From Sphaerochaeta sp. (GTDB taxonomy: Bacteria; Spirochaetota; Spirochaetia; Sphaerochaetales; Sphaerochaetaceae), in NCBI GenBank assembly GCA_022482495.1, contig JAKVPA010000001.1:434001-498000 (forward strand): 64,000 bases of DNA, in the 5' to 3' direction. Shown in pieces: positions 18,722-27,987 of the stretch (position 1 is the first letter of the stretch; each line of letters opens with the position of its first letter). The notes under the pieces are model-generated. The model saw nothing but the letters and a program-made list of their open reading frames with translations, was not told the origin of the DNA and searched no databases. The translations under genes and the position numbers were made by a program.

Positions 18722-19908
18722 TTCTTGTCGTCAAAGGAATCAGGGAAGATTGCGTCCACCTGTTGCATCGGTTTGGGAATGTCTACACCGCCACGCTTGT
18801 TCTTTTTCTTGTCTTTCCGTTCCTGGTCCCGCTGGCGCTGGTACGATTTGCCGCTGGACAGCAGAATGGCGATCGGCCGAAGCCGTTTGATGTTGGCGCA
18901 GAGGATCTCGGCACAACTGGTCAGCGGGACGGCGATGAACATGCCGACGATGCCCCAGATGTACCCCCAGATGGACAGGGAGATCAAAATCACCAGAGGA
19001 GAGAGGTTCAGCTGGCCGCCCTGCAGTTTGGGATCGATGATGTTGCCCAGAATCATCTGGGTGGAGATGGTCATCACGGCGACGAAAATCACCAGACCCC
19101 AATGGGGAGCGAATTGGATCAAGGCCATCACGACGGTCAACGCCGTCACGATGATCGAGCCAATGGACGGGATGAAGTTGAAGACAAACGCCAGAACTCC
19201 GTAGAGCATCGGCACGTCCATGCCGGCGATCAATGCGGTCAGGTAGAACATCAGACCGGTGAGAAAGCTGATCACCGCCTTGAGGAGCAGGTAGGTGGAC
19301 ACCTGTCGGGAAATACGCTCCCCCAGCATGGCGACCATCGGACCGTTGGAATCATTGAACGCATGGAGCACCTTGGGCATGAACAGTTGCTTTTCCATCA
19401 GCAGGAACAGCACGAACAGGATGACCAGCACGCACACCTTGATGACGGAGATCAACTGGGTGGAGACGGTGGTCACACCGCCGACCAGCATGTCCCTCCA
19501 CTGCACAGGAATCTGGGAAAGAAACGTCTTGCCCTCCGGCACTGTCACGTAGTTGGAGAACTTCTGGGTAAGCAACCGATCCAGCGCGGTGATCCGGTCC
19601 AGATAGACCGGCACCATTGAGACCAGCATGGAGACGGTCTTGTACAGCACCCACCAGGCAAAGCCAACGATGCACACCAAAAGCAGAAAGCAGATGGTGA
19701 TGCCGATGAAATGGGGTACGTGGAGTTTGTCCAGCCGATCCAACAGCGGGGAAAGCAGAAAAAAGATGAATACGGAGAGAACGATGGGAATGGCGATATC
19801 CTTGGTGGCTTTCAATGCCGCCAGGACGATGATCGCAGCGATGATGGCAAGGGTGGTCCCCCCTGTCCAATGCTGGGAATCGTCCTCTTTGATCGTGTAA
19901 TCTTCCAT
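18718..19908 (-). CDS. AI-2E family transporter
   Basis: 396-residue inner-membrane protein of the AI-2E/YdgG family, which includes autoinducer exporters and Na+/H+ antiporters; the substrate here is unknown. Paired hydrophobic segments near the N-terminus (LAIIAAIIVLAALKA, IVLSVFIFFLLSPLL) and a C-terminal group (FLTGLMFYLTALIAGMD, LAFVFNFIPSIGSIIV, LNLSPLVILISLSIWG) match the family's arrangement. The conserved FNFIPSIGS loop is present. The C-terminus is basic (RQRDQERKDKKKNK). The start at 19908 has an extended -10 box nine bases upstream rather than a ribosome site. It heads the mutY-cob-thrH run. Confidence 0.88.
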   Translation of the reverse strand: MEDYTIKEDDSQHWTGGTTLAIIAAIIVLAALKATKDIAIPIVLSVFIFFLLSPLLDRLDKLHVPHFIGITICFLLLVCIVGFAWWVLYKTVSMLVSMVPVYLDRITALDRLLTQKFSNYVTVPEGKTFLSQIPVQWRDMLVGGVTTVSTQLISVIKVCVLVILFVLFLLMEKQLFMPKVLHAFNDSNGPMVAMLGERISRQVSTYLLLKAVISFLTGLMFYLTALIAGMDVPMLYGVLAFVFNFIPSIGSIIVTALTVVMALIQFAPHWGLVIFVAVMTISTQMILGNIIDPKLQGGQLNLSPLVILISLSIWGYIWGIVGMFIAVPLTSCAEILCANIKRLRPIAILLSSGKSYQRQRDQERKDKKKNKRGGVDIPKPMQQVDAIFPDSFDDKK

Positions 19909-19917
19909 CTTGCGACC

Positions 19918-19923
19918 ATCATA
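19918..19923 (-). promoter_or_regulatory. Extended -10 of the AI-2E transporter gene
   Basis: The minus strand reads TGC then TATGAT, with nine bases to the ATG at 19908. No Shine-Dalgarno is seen. Confidence 0.4.
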
Positions 19924-19952
19924 GCATGAAGATTCCGTTTCATCCAGCAATC

Positions 19953-19981
19953 TTGGCTGATTTGGCGCATTCTGCTACAAT
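19953..19981 (+). promoter_or_regulatory. Promoter at the trmJ-like gene start
   Basis: TTGGCT (19953-19958), 17 bases, TACAAT (19976-19981) with an upstream TGC. Only eight bases separate the -10 from the ATG at 19990. Confidence 0.5.
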
Positions 19982-19989
19982 CGTTGGCC

Positions 19990-20730
19990 ATGGAGCAACA
20001 ACAGAATCTGGACAGGATTGAAATCGTTCTTGTCGGGACACAGGACGGCGCGAACATCGGTTCGTGCTGCCGGGCCATGAAAACGATGGGACTGACCCAT
20101 CTCACGTTGGTCACCGAACGGGAATACGCGGAAAACCGCGTCCGTGCCCTGGCCATCCATGCCAGTGACCTGTGGGAGGGCCGCAAGCAATACCCCACGC
20201 TGGAGGAAGCGCTGGCCGGCAGTGTGCTGACCGTCGCGGCGACCCGCCGGCACGGCAAATTCCGCAAGGGCACCTGCGTCACGCCGGAACAACTGGCCGA
20301 TCAGATATCCACGCTGGGGGACGGCAAGGTCAGCATCGTCTTCGGCCGTGAGTCCGACGGGCTTACCGACGATGAGGTGAACGCCTGCGCCGAGGTGGTC
20401 ACCATTCCATCCAGCGACAAGTTTCCGTCGCTGAACCTCTCCCAGGCGGTGCAGGTGATCACCTACACGCTGTTCTCACGGATCAAACCGAGTACCATCG
20501 GCATCGTGCCGGTTCCCCAGACGCGGGTGATCACCGCCACCGACCGGGTGACCGAAGCGATGGAGGCGATGGGATACTTCAAGCTGGATGACGAGCGTCG
20601 CTGGACGCGTCAGTTCCTCTCTGATATTTTCGAACGGGCCCAGATGTCGGAGACGGAAATACGGAAAATGGAAAAGGTGTTCACCAAAATGAGCACCATC
20701 GCCCGCTACAAAGGAACGGAAACAAAATGA
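19990..20730 (+). CDS. TrmJ-like tRNA/rRNA 2'-O-ribose methyltransferase (SPOUT)
   Basis: 246-residue SAM-dependent methyltransferase of the TrmH/SpoU superfamily. Motif 1 is IVLVGTQDGANIGSCCRAMKT, with the substrate Asn-Ile-Gly. Motif 2 is VSIVFGRESDGLTDDEVNAC and motif 3 is FPSLNLSQAVQVITY, both forming the knotted cofactor site. The C-terminal helical extension (about 165-246) fits TrmJ, which methylates position 32 of tRNAs. The ATG at 19990 is used in preference to a TTG at 19984. The stop overlaps the next start (ATGA). Confidence 0.87.
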   Translation: MEQQQNLDRIEIVLVGTQDGANIGSCCRAMKTMGLTHLTLVTEREYAENRVRALAIHASDLWEGRKQYPTLEEALAGSVLTVAATRRHGKFRKGTCVTPEQLADQISTLGDGKVSIVFGRESDGLTDDEVNACAEVVTIPSSDKFPSLNLSQAVQVITYTLFSRIKPSTIGIVPVPQTRVITATDRVTEAMEAMGYFKLDDERRWTRQFLSDIFERAQMSETEIRKMEKVFTKMSTIARYKGTETK

Positions 20731-21836
20731 GCACACTATCGAATGTCTATTTCACCAACCTCCGCAGCCATGCGGAGGAAAGCCGGCTGACCAAACTGAA
20801 GAAGGTGATCATGGCGGCAGGGATCGGGAAGCTGGATGTGGATGGCAAATTCGTCGCCATCAAGATGCATTTTGGGGAGCCGGGGAACCTGACGTTCCTC
20901 AGGCCCAACTACGCAAAGGTGGTGGCGGACGTCATCAAGGAACATGGGGGCAAACCGTTCCTCACCGACTGCAACACGCTGTACGTCGGCGGCAGGAAGA
21001 ACGCCCTGGAGCATATGGACAGCGCCAATCTCAACGGGTTCAACCCGCAGACCACCGGCTGCCAGATCATCATCGCCGACGGCCTGAAAGGAAGCGACGA
21101 GGCTTCCATCCCGGTGGAAGGCGGTGTGTACGTCAAGGAAGCGAAGATCGGCCGGGCGCTTGCCGACGCCGATGTGATCATCTCCCTTGCCCATTTCAAG
21201 GGCCATGAGGCAACCGGCTTCGGCGGTACGCTGAAGAACCTCGGTATGGGCGGTGGTTCCCGGGCGGGAAAGATGGAGCAGCATTGTGACGGGAAACCGG
21301 ATGTTGACCAGGCGCTGTGCATCGGCTGTGGGGCCTGCCGGCGGATCTGCGCCAACGACGCGCCGCAGATCGTCAACCACAAGTGCCACATCGACCACGA
21401 CAAGTGCGTGGGGTGCGGACGGTGCATCGCCGTCTGCCCGAAGGACGCCATCGCCAACCATGACAGCAGCTCCAACGACAAGCTGAACTGCAAGATCAGC
21501 GAGTACGCCAAAGCGGTCATTGACGGCAAGCCTGCGTTCTTCATCAATCTGGTCATCGACGTCTCCCCGAACTGTGACTGCCACAGCGAGAATGACACGG
21601 CCATCGTCCCAGACATCGGTTTCTTCGCCTCGTACGATCCGGTGGCGCTGGATCGTGCCTGCTGTGACGCCGTCAACAAGGCGACCCCGATGCCGAACAG
21701 CACCCTCTCCGACCAGAAGCCGATGGACGACAACCTGGATACCAACCACCCGGACACCAACTGGCGGGTCGGTCTGGAGCACGCAGAGCACATCGGACTG
21801 GGCACTCAGGCGTACCACTTGGTCGACATCAGCTGA
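20727..21836 (+). CDS. DUF362 ferredoxin-type iron-sulfur protein
   Basis: 369 residues. An N-terminal DUF362 domain (KMHFGEPGNLTFLRP, FLTDCNTLYVG, SLAHFKGHEATGFGGTLKNLGMG) surrounds two classical [4Fe-4S] motifs, CIGCGACRRICAND (about 193-206) and CVGCGRCIAVCPKDA (about 222-236). The C-terminal part (SPNCDCHSENDTAIVPDIGFFAS) is the usual DUF362 ending. Probable electron carrier; the partner is unknown. The start is coupled to the trmJ-like gene by a 4-base overlap. Its 3' end runs 8 bases into the convergent gene. Confidence 0.87.
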   Translation: MSTLSNVYFTNLRSHAEESRLTKLKKVIMAAGIGKLDVDGKFVAIKMHFGEPGNLTFLRPNYAKVVADVIKEHGGKPFLTDCNTLYVGGRKNALEHMDSANLNGFNPQTTGCQIIIADGLKGSDEASIPVEGGVYVKEAKIGRALADADVIISLAHFKGHEATGFGGTLKNLGMGGGSRAGKMEQHCDGKPDVDQALCIGCGACRRICANDAPQIVNHKCHIDHDKCVGCGRCIAVCPKDAIANHDSSSNDKLNCKISEYAKAVIDGKPAFFINLVIDVSPNCDCHSENDTAIVPDIGFFASYDPVALDRACCDAVNKATPMPNSTLSDQKPMDDNLDTNHPDTNWRVGLEHAEHIGLGTQAYHLVDIS

Positions 21837-24432
21837 GCGAGGAAGGAAGCAGGTTCACCAAAACGGTGAACGTCCAAGGATTCTCCTGTCCCCACTGGTA
21901 GGCAAGGGAGAATCCGAGGTATCCTGAGTCCGTTTCCAGCGCCGTGTTGTTCAGACTGGTATCCAGCGTACAGGACAGGACGGCGCTCCGTTGTTTCTCC
22001 CCGATATCCCAGGGAGAAAACAAGGGAAAATTCTCCGGCATGAAGGAACGGAGCCAGGTTTCTTCTGCGCTCAGGGTGACATTCAGACGCCGGAAGAACA
22101 GATGGACGACCGGCGTTCCCCGCTGGATCTCCCGACTGTACAGCACACAGCCGACCGACTGGGAAAGGACAACATATACCGATGGAGAAAGGGAGAGCGT
22201 CCACCAGATAGGAAGGTCAACCGTCATCTGTCGGAAATGGAACGGCAGCAGGGACGGAACCGCCACGGTGGCGGAAAGCCCCAGGTTCCACCAGGACCAA
22301 TCCATCGCAGGTTGGGCGTCAAAGGAAAGGGAAGCCGTCGTGGACAGGCCACCGTACGAATGAACCCCTTCGTGCCGCCTCCGAATCCCCTGATAGCCCA
22401 GCGACAACGTATCATGCCAGGCGCTCTGCGTACCGGAAGGTTTCTTTGATCCAAACCACCATGTGGTGTTGGACAATACCAACCGATTCCAAGGAATCTG
22501 CGCCCCCGCACCGAGCGCCCAGGAAGAAAGGCCGCTCTCCAGGAACGAGGTCTGGCCGAACAGCGCCCACCGCTCCCCGCTCGCCTCCCCCACCACGACA
22601 ACCGTCCCATCAGACGGATTCCAGCCGGAGCCCAGAAGCAGCGTCAGGCGATCCATCGGGTCTTTGGTCAACCGTGACAGTCCCAGCGCATACCCATCGG
22701 AAGAAAGGGAAAGGAAGCCATTTCCGCTGATCGTTACGGCGGAAACCACCGGCAGGAACATTCCCTTGGCCAACCAGGAAGCGGCATGGTACGGCATGCC
22801 ACGATCATGAACCTTTGCTGGAACTTGGAGACTTCCCCTCTCGGGAAGAACGTTCATCGTATTCCATGTGAGACGGGATTCATCCACCACCGAGAGCGCC
22901 GTGTGGTCGAAGAACGCTCCCTGTCCCACCAGCCCGATCCCATCCACCGTCTCCGCTTTGGTGATCCCCCCCAGCACGTCCTGCTCCTGCCAGCGCACCA
23001 AGCCATCCTGGATATTCAGCACAGCCAGGCGGGAAAGGGTTCCCATCTTCGCCCAGGTAAGCAGAATGCCGTCCTTCCCGGTACGGACCGAACCGACTTC
23101 CACGCCGTCAGGTACGGGGTAACGAACAAAGCTTCCATCCAAAACATCCAGAAGCAGGACAAACTGTCCTTTCCCATTCCATCGGGCCAACGCCAAAAGC
23201 CTTCCATCACCCAGAACATCCAACGAACGCAGGGAGAGATCGTTTGGAAGCGGAATCTCCCGCTGTACGACGCCCATGGCATCGCAGATGACCAGCGTCT
23301 CTCCACCGGAATTCTGGGTGAGCAAGACGACGTCCTCACCGGCAAACATCGCTTCCCGCACATGTTTCACACCCAACGTTTTCCATGAACCATGTTTCCA
23401 CAACCGAACACGATACCGGTCATCGGTATCGGTGATGAGCATCAGGACGGAGGAGCCGTCGGCACGCACAAAAGCGCCCCGCACCGTCGCATCCGAGGCG
23501 ATACGCCTGCCATTGAGCAGCAGGTTTCCCGGAATCGATTCCAGAGAAAGCAGGTCCTTCCCGTTGGAGTCCAACACTTCATCCCCGTACCCGGCAAGCG
23601 GCACGGTTCCATCCACCACGGAAACGGTTGGTATGGATGCAGAAAACCGTCCCCATGTCCTCTCCGGCCATACACCAAAGTTTTTGTGGAACCAGACGGT
23701 GAAATCCACGGGAAGGAGCATCGTGTTGCATTCCTTCAGGAACGCGCGGTACGCATCCATGCCGTACGCATCACGAACAGACTTCAGCCACGCTCCACCA
23801 AAGAGGTACGTCAAATCTCCGGTAGGCCGGGTATCCCGGATTCCCGTGATATCCAGATACGAGACGGGGAACTTTCCTTCCGCTTTCGCCTGAAGCAGTT
23901 TGGCCATCTGGAGCGGGCTGTTCAGCCGCCCTTCCCCACCTTCGCTTTCGTACAGCACGGCCGATCCTTCGATGACCGAACGTGACAGAGAAAGATAGAC
24001 CGGCGTGTACGGGTCCCCCAACACGGAGCCAATACTCCGGAGGAACGGTCCTTTCATGTTCAATGAAACCAGATGGAACGTCTCATGGGTGAACACCCCT
24101 CGGAGCGTATCCTTCCAGTACCCCAGAGAGGGAAACGGTTGGTCGTAGATCAAAATCTTGGCGTACGGCGCGTTGGTCTGGTAGGCGTTTTCCGTATCGG
24201 AAGGCGCAACGATGACCAGTGGGATATGTTTCATCCATATATCCATACCGAGATAGGTACAGATATTTGTATATACATCATCCGCATACGTAGAAAGCTC
24301 CGTTGCGGTGACGGCGCTTTTTTCCTCATCATAGATGATATCAAAATACCGGGTGGACAGGACGCTTTGCGCATACAGCGTTCCACTGATGAAAACCAGA
24401 AAGAGAATAGGGAGAAGACGCCGGATGCGCAT
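21829..24432 (-). CDS. Secreted peptidase MA-like metalloprotein with propeller and barrel-like regions
   Basis: 867 residues. Signal peptide MRIRRLLPILFLVFISGTLYA. About residues 20-250 resemble the peptidase MA (gluzincin) fold, with the zinc motif THETFHLVSL near residue 118 and YLFGGAWLKSV further on. Residues 270-560 are a run of WD/TolB-like beta blades (DGSSVLMLITDTDDRYRVRLW, LSLRSLDVLGDGRLLALARW). The last 280 residues are rich in amphipathic strands and end in TFTVLVNLLPSSLS, suggesting an outer-membrane barrel. Role and substrate are unknown. It converges with the DUF362 gene. Confidence 0.72.
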   Translation of the reverse strand: MRIRRLLPILFLVFISGTLYAQSVLSTRYFDIIYDEEKSAVTATELSTYADDVYTNICTYLGMDIWMKHIPLVIVAPSDTENAYQTNAPYAKILIYDQPFPSLGYWKDTLRGVFTHETFHLVSLNMKGPFLRSIGSVLGDPYTPVYLSLSRSVIEGSAVLYESEGGEGRLNSPLQMAKLLQAKAEGKFPVSYLDITGIRDTRPTGDLTYLFGGAWLKSVRDAYGMDAYRAFLKECNTMLLPVDFTVWFHKNFGVWPERTWGRFSASIPTVSVVDGTVPLAGYGDEVLDSNGKDLLSLESIPGNLLLNGRRIASDATVRGAFVRADGSSVLMLITDTDDRYRVRLWKHGSWKTLGVKHVREAMFAGEDVVLLTQNSGGETLVICDAMGVVQREIPLPNDLSLRSLDVLGDGRLLALARWNGKGQFVLLLDVLDGSFVRYPVPDGVEVGSVRTGKDGILLTWAKMGTLSRLAVLNIQDGLVRWQEQDVLGGITKAETVDGIGLVGQGAFFDHTALSVVDESRLTWNTMNVLPERGSLQVPAKVHDRGMPYHAASWLAKGMFLPVVSAVTISGNGFLSLSSDGYALGLSRLTKDPMDRLTLLLGSGWNPSDGTVVVVGEASGERWALFGQTSFLESGLSSWALGAGAQIPWNRLVLSNTTWWFGSKKPSGTQSAWHDTLSLGYQGIRRRHEGVHSYGGLSTTASLSFDAQPAMDWSWWNLGLSATVAVPSLLPFHFRQMTVDLPIWWTLSLSPSVYVVLSQSVGCVLYSREIQRGTPVVHLFFRRLNVTLSAEETWLRSFMPENFPLFSPWDIGEKQRSAVLSCTLDTSLNNTALETDSGYLGFSLAYQWGQENPWTFTVLVNLLPSSLS

Positions 24433-24455
24433 CGCTGGTCGTCCCTCGGCTGGCG

Positions 24456-25268
24456 TTATTTCAACAGCTTGTCGACATCAAGATTGGCGCTTTCGATGTC
24501 CTTGAAGTACTTGTAGGTGTCCAGCTTCAGTTCTCCGCAGGCCGCCTCATCACAGACGATGATCGCCTTGGGGTGGAGTTGCAGGGCGCTGCAGGTCCAA
24601 ACCTGGCTGACTGCTCCTTCCACCGTAGCCTGCAGGGCACGCGCCTTGTTGTGGCCGTTGACCAGGATCATCACTTCCTGGCTGTCCGTCACCGTCTTGA
24701 CGCCTACCGTCAATGCCTGGGACGGCACTTTGTTGAAGTCGTTGCCGAAGAACCTGCTGTTCATCACCTTGGTGTCGAACGTCAGGCTCTTCACCCGGGT
24801 CCGGGAAGAAAGGGAACTGAACGGCTCGTTGAACGCGATGTGCCCATCGGCGCCGATGCCACCCAGGAAAAGGCGGATGCCGCCGTAGGAGGCGATCTTC
24901 GCCTCATAGTCGGCGCATTCCTTGGCAAGGTCCTTGGCCATCCCGTTGAGAATGTGGATGTTTTCCTTTTTGATGTCGACATGGGAGAAGAAGTTCTCCC
25001 GCATGAACGTGTGGTAGCTCTGCGGATGATCATCCGGAAGCCCGACGTACTCGTCCATGTTGAACGTGACGACGTTCTGGAACGACACATATCCTTTCTG
25101 GTTCAATCTGATCAACTCAGCGTAGGTGCCAAGCGGGGATGAGCCGGTGGGAAGCCCCAATACGAACGGTTTCTGTTCCGTTGGTTCGAAATCCCTGATG
25201 GTCTTCGCGATGTACCGCGCAGCCCACAGACTCAATGTATCATATGTATCCTGAATGATGACCCGCAT
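24456..25268 (-). CDS. nagB: Glucosamine-6-phosphate deaminase
   Basis: Converts glucosamine 6-phosphate to fructose 6-phosphate and ammonia, the link from amino-sugar catabolism to glycolysis. 270 residues, the family's usual length. Signatures are [36 protein letters not shown] (catalytic Asp), [16 protein letters not shown] (His) and [21 protein letters not shown]. The ATG at 25268 follows AAGGAGT; a 31-residue in-frame upstream extension is not supported. It is encoded 49 bases after mnmA. Confidence 0.96.
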   Translation of the reverse strand: MRVIIQDTYDTLSLWAARYIAKTIRDFEPTEQKPFVLGLPTGSSPLGTYAELIRLNQKGYVSFQNVVTFNMDEYVGLPDDHPQSYHTFMRENFFSHVDIKKENIHILNGMAKDLAKECADYEAKIASYGGIRLFLGGIGADGHIAFNEPFSSLSSRTRVKSLTFDTKVMNSRFFGNDFNKVPSQALTVGVKTVTDSQEVMILVNGHNKARALQATVEGAVSQVWTCSALQLHPKAIIVCDEAACGELKLDTYKYFKDIESANLDVDKLLK

Positions 25269-25317
25269 AACGACTCCTTCCTCGATCATTAAACCACATT
25301 GGGATGGCGTTGGCAAC

Positions 25318-26388
25318 TCAACGCGAACCGGTGATGATGCCTCCGCACAGGATGTGGTCATCCTGGTACAGCACCAGCGATTGGCCTTTGGTCACCGCCT
25401 TCACCGGAGCGATGAACGTTGCCGTCAATGATCCGTCAGGGTTCTCCCAGGCGGTCGCCTGGATGGGGAACCCGGTGGAGCGGATCTTCGCTTGCACCTC
25501 GATCTTCCCGTCGATGTGGTCGACGCCGCTCCACGCCACGTTGGACGCGTCGACGACCGTACTGGTCGTATCCTCTTCGTACCCCACCACCACCTGGTTG
25601 GCCTCCGGCTTGAGGTCCAGGACGTACAGCGGGCGGGGTGCGGCGACCCCCAATCCTTTGCGTTGACCGATGGTGTAGTGCCAGATGCCTTCATGGTGTC
25701 CGACCACCGTTCCGTCACGGAGCACGATGTCGCCTTTTTCATCCTTCACGTCCAAAAGATCGGTGTAATCGCCGGCGTAGAAATCCTGGCTTTCGTCCTG
25801 GTCGACGGAGTGGAATCCTTCCCTCACATCAATGGCGCGGACGTCTTTCTTCAGCATGCCTCCAAGCGGGTACACAATAGAGGAAAGCTGGTCCTGGTTC
25901 AGACGGTACAGGAAGTATGACTGGTCCTTCTTCTGATCCACCGCCCGGGCGATGGCAAGCCGGCTTCCCACCGGAACGATCCGGGCATAGTGGCCGGTGG
26001 CAAACTTGTCAAACGCCAGGCCCTTGGCCCGGGCATACTCCACCATCGCGCCGAATTTGATCTTCGCGTTGCACCAGACACACGGATTGGGCGTATGGCC
26101 GGAAAGGTATTCGTCATGGAAATTCTTCAGCACGACGTTCTCGTACAGCTGGGACAGGTCGACCGTCACGTGGGGGATGCCGATCTTCCCGGCGATCTCC
26201 TTGATGGCGGCAATGTCCTCTTCCTTCTCCGGACCGTAACAACTGTTGGAATGTTTGGGTACGGGCAGGTCCTTCCGGCCTCCCCAGATCAACATGGTAA
26301 CCCCGGTCACGTCGTAACCGGCCTGCTTCAGCAAGTATGCGGCCACGCTGCTGTCAATGCCACCGCTCATTCCCACCAACACCTTCAC
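25318..26388 (-). CDS. mnmA: tRNA 2-thiouridine synthase MnmA, CxxC variant
   Basis: ATP-dependent enzyme that thiolates uridine 34 of Lys, Glu and Gln tRNAs. 356 residues. The PP-loop is [15 protein letters not shown], then [14 protein letters not shown], the cysteine loop [23 protein letters not shown] and [11 protein letters not shown]. Usual MnmA has PNPDxxCN plus a second catalytic Cys in DSTGICFIG. Here the first site is CVWC and the second region reads DESQDFYAG without Cys; an extra Cys occurs near residue 50 (HSNSCYG). The start is GTG at 26388, set by GGAGG six bases upstream. Confidence 0.9.
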   Translation of the reverse strand: MKVLVGMSGGIDSSVAAYLLKQAGYDVTGVTMLIWGGRKDLPVPKHSNSCYGPEKEEDIAAIKEIAGKIGIPHVTVDLSQLYENVVLKNFHDEYLSGHTPNPCVWCNAKIKFGAMVEYARAKGLAFDKFATGHYARIVPVGSRLAIARAVDQKKDQSYFLYRLNQDQLSSIVYPLGGMLKKDVRAIDVREGFHSVDQDESQDFYAGDYTDLLDVKDEKGDIVLRDGTVVGHHEGIWHYTIGQRKGLGVAAPRPLYVLDLKPEANQVVVGYEEDTTSTVVDASNVAWSGVDHIDGKIEVQAKIRSTGFPIQATAWENPDGSLTATFIAPVKAVTKGQSLVLYQDDHILCGGIITGSR

Positions 26389-27292
26389 GTCATTCCTCCG
26401 GCGCACAGTGTACCCGAAACGGGACAGGTGGGCAACAGCACCTACAAAATGAATAATTAGGAAGGAAAGATTATTATATTCTTACTTATCACGTGATGAA
26501 GAGTTACATACCACTTTCCAAAGAAAGACAGGAATACGATTTCCAGTAAGGTAGGATTCCTTCCAAATCAACGTCACCCCCCATACCCAATGGGTAGCCA
26601 CCCATCCTTACCCCTGTACCCTCTCATGCAACACCAACGTCACGGTTTCCGTTTCTGGTCGTATCATTCCAGGTATGATCCTCCTTTGGGAAGGAAGCCT
26701 TCCCATCCAAGCGATGGTTTTTCCCGTATGCTTCCGTACGGGACCCATCATCCCAAGGAGCACCAGGATCCTTCCGACCGTTTTTTCGTACCGGTTTCCT
26801 TCCCTCTCTGAAGAATAGGATCGACGCGCTTCTTCGTACAAATTGGTACGGCGCAATTGAAGTCTCAGATTCCCAAACCTTGCACCCAGAAACAGAAAAA
26901 AGGACTCAGAGAAAACCTGTTGTTCCTCTCCCCGACCAGGCGGAGCGCATGATGCGACCCCCACATGAACACAAGGGGAAAACAACAACGAAAGACACAA
27001 AGGCACCACATCTTCCGGCCGAAACACCTCTTGCTTCCAAGGGATCTCATCCTGTGAAAAACTGAGGTGATCGGAACCACTACCGCTCTCTTTTGTCGTA
27101 TGATTCCACCCTCGTTGCAAAGGAAAAAAATGATGGTCGACGAAACAGGCAAAAAGCGTCATTTCTCCTTACCGGGCCCTTGCTCCGCCTCCCTTTTCTT
27201 TCCAACCAATGCACCTGACATTTCTCTGTCAGAACCGCTTCATTTCTTCCATCACTTTTTAGTTATGAAATGGATAGCCATTGTTCTTTGCA

Positions 27293-27330
27293 AATCATGC
27301 CATTCTGCCTGTCTGCAGAATGACATGATT
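27293..27330. other. Strong isolated hairpin
   Basis: AATCATG (27293-27299) pairs with CATGATT (27324-27330) and CATTCTGC (27301-27308) with GCAGAATG (27315-27322), with one mismatch and a 6-base loop. No T-run follows, so it is not an ordinary terminator. Confidence 0.55.
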
Positions 27331-27732
27331 CCCTATCGTTTTCAGAAAACCGGAGGGTCTTCAGGGACATTGCAATCCAATGACAATTGATCGAATCGTT
27401 TTTCTTCCGGGCAAAATGTACCGTGGGAAGGATTTCATGCACACCTGGGAAACCATATTCCCCTACCCTGGAACATATGGGGGAACGCGTCCATCAAACC
27501 GCCGTCAAGGGAGGAACACTGGCTCCTCTGCATCAGGAATTTTTCTCTCTCACAGGGTTCCTGCATTCTCTGTCGCCTACGCTTTACGTGCAGGGTCTGG
27601 CCATCCGGCATAAGAGAACGCAACCGTCATCAGCACGAGGAATGCACGTCCCTGAAGAAACATATCAGTCAGTTCTGGATATGTGATTCGTTGATGCTTT
27701 CATCTCCATTCCTCTGGCATCTTTGAGCATTC

Positions 27733-27850
27733 TCATTTTTTACGCACCAGCCGTCGTTTGGCGTAATCCATCGCTTCCGGTCAACCCACCCCATTCCCAG
27801 CGGCCACCGTAACCACTGAGGGCATTGGCGACATCCTCAAAAAAAACGCT
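27733..27850 (-). pseudogene. Possible broken gene tail
   Basis: Read with one frame change, the minus strand gives EDVANALSGYGGRWEWGG, then EAMDYAKRRLVRKK and a stop at 27733. This looks like a real protein C-terminus, but I cannot name the family and nothing upstream extends it. Low confidence. Confidence 0.25.
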
Positions 27851-27888
27851 GCATCAGTCTCTTTGCGGAGCATGGTTGTCCCGCACAA

Positions 27889-27924
27889 CAAAAAAGCGTG
27901 CAGTCACAACGCAACCACACGCTT
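27889..27924 (-). terminator. Probable terminator of the malic enzyme gene
   Basis: On the minus strand AAGCGTG and CACGCTT (plus 27918-27924 and 27894-27900) close a hairpin with a 17-base loop, followed by a T-run (plus-strand A-run 27889-27893). Confidence 0.5.
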
Positions 27925-27987
27925 ATATGAATTATTAATATTTTTTTCATTCCTATTTAGGAATTTTTGTATGTTGTTTCTATGGTG

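Larger units (their letters stand above)
26389..27987. other. Gene-poor intergenic stretch (about 1.6 kb)
   Basis: No reading frame here resembles a known protein, and the longest ones (for example 26608-27162 minus) have the composition of chance frames. The sequence is rich in CCTTCC-like pyrimidine runs and has several small inverted repeats, including GGGAAGG..CCTTCCC near 26690 and a strong hairpin at 27293-27330. A possible gene tail lies at 27733-27850 and the malic enzyme terminator at 27889-27924. Confidence 0.6.

Noticed and set aside
26608-27162. 184-codon minus-strand frame in the gap
   Set aside because: No family resemblance, unusual composition and no ribosome site; treated as chance.
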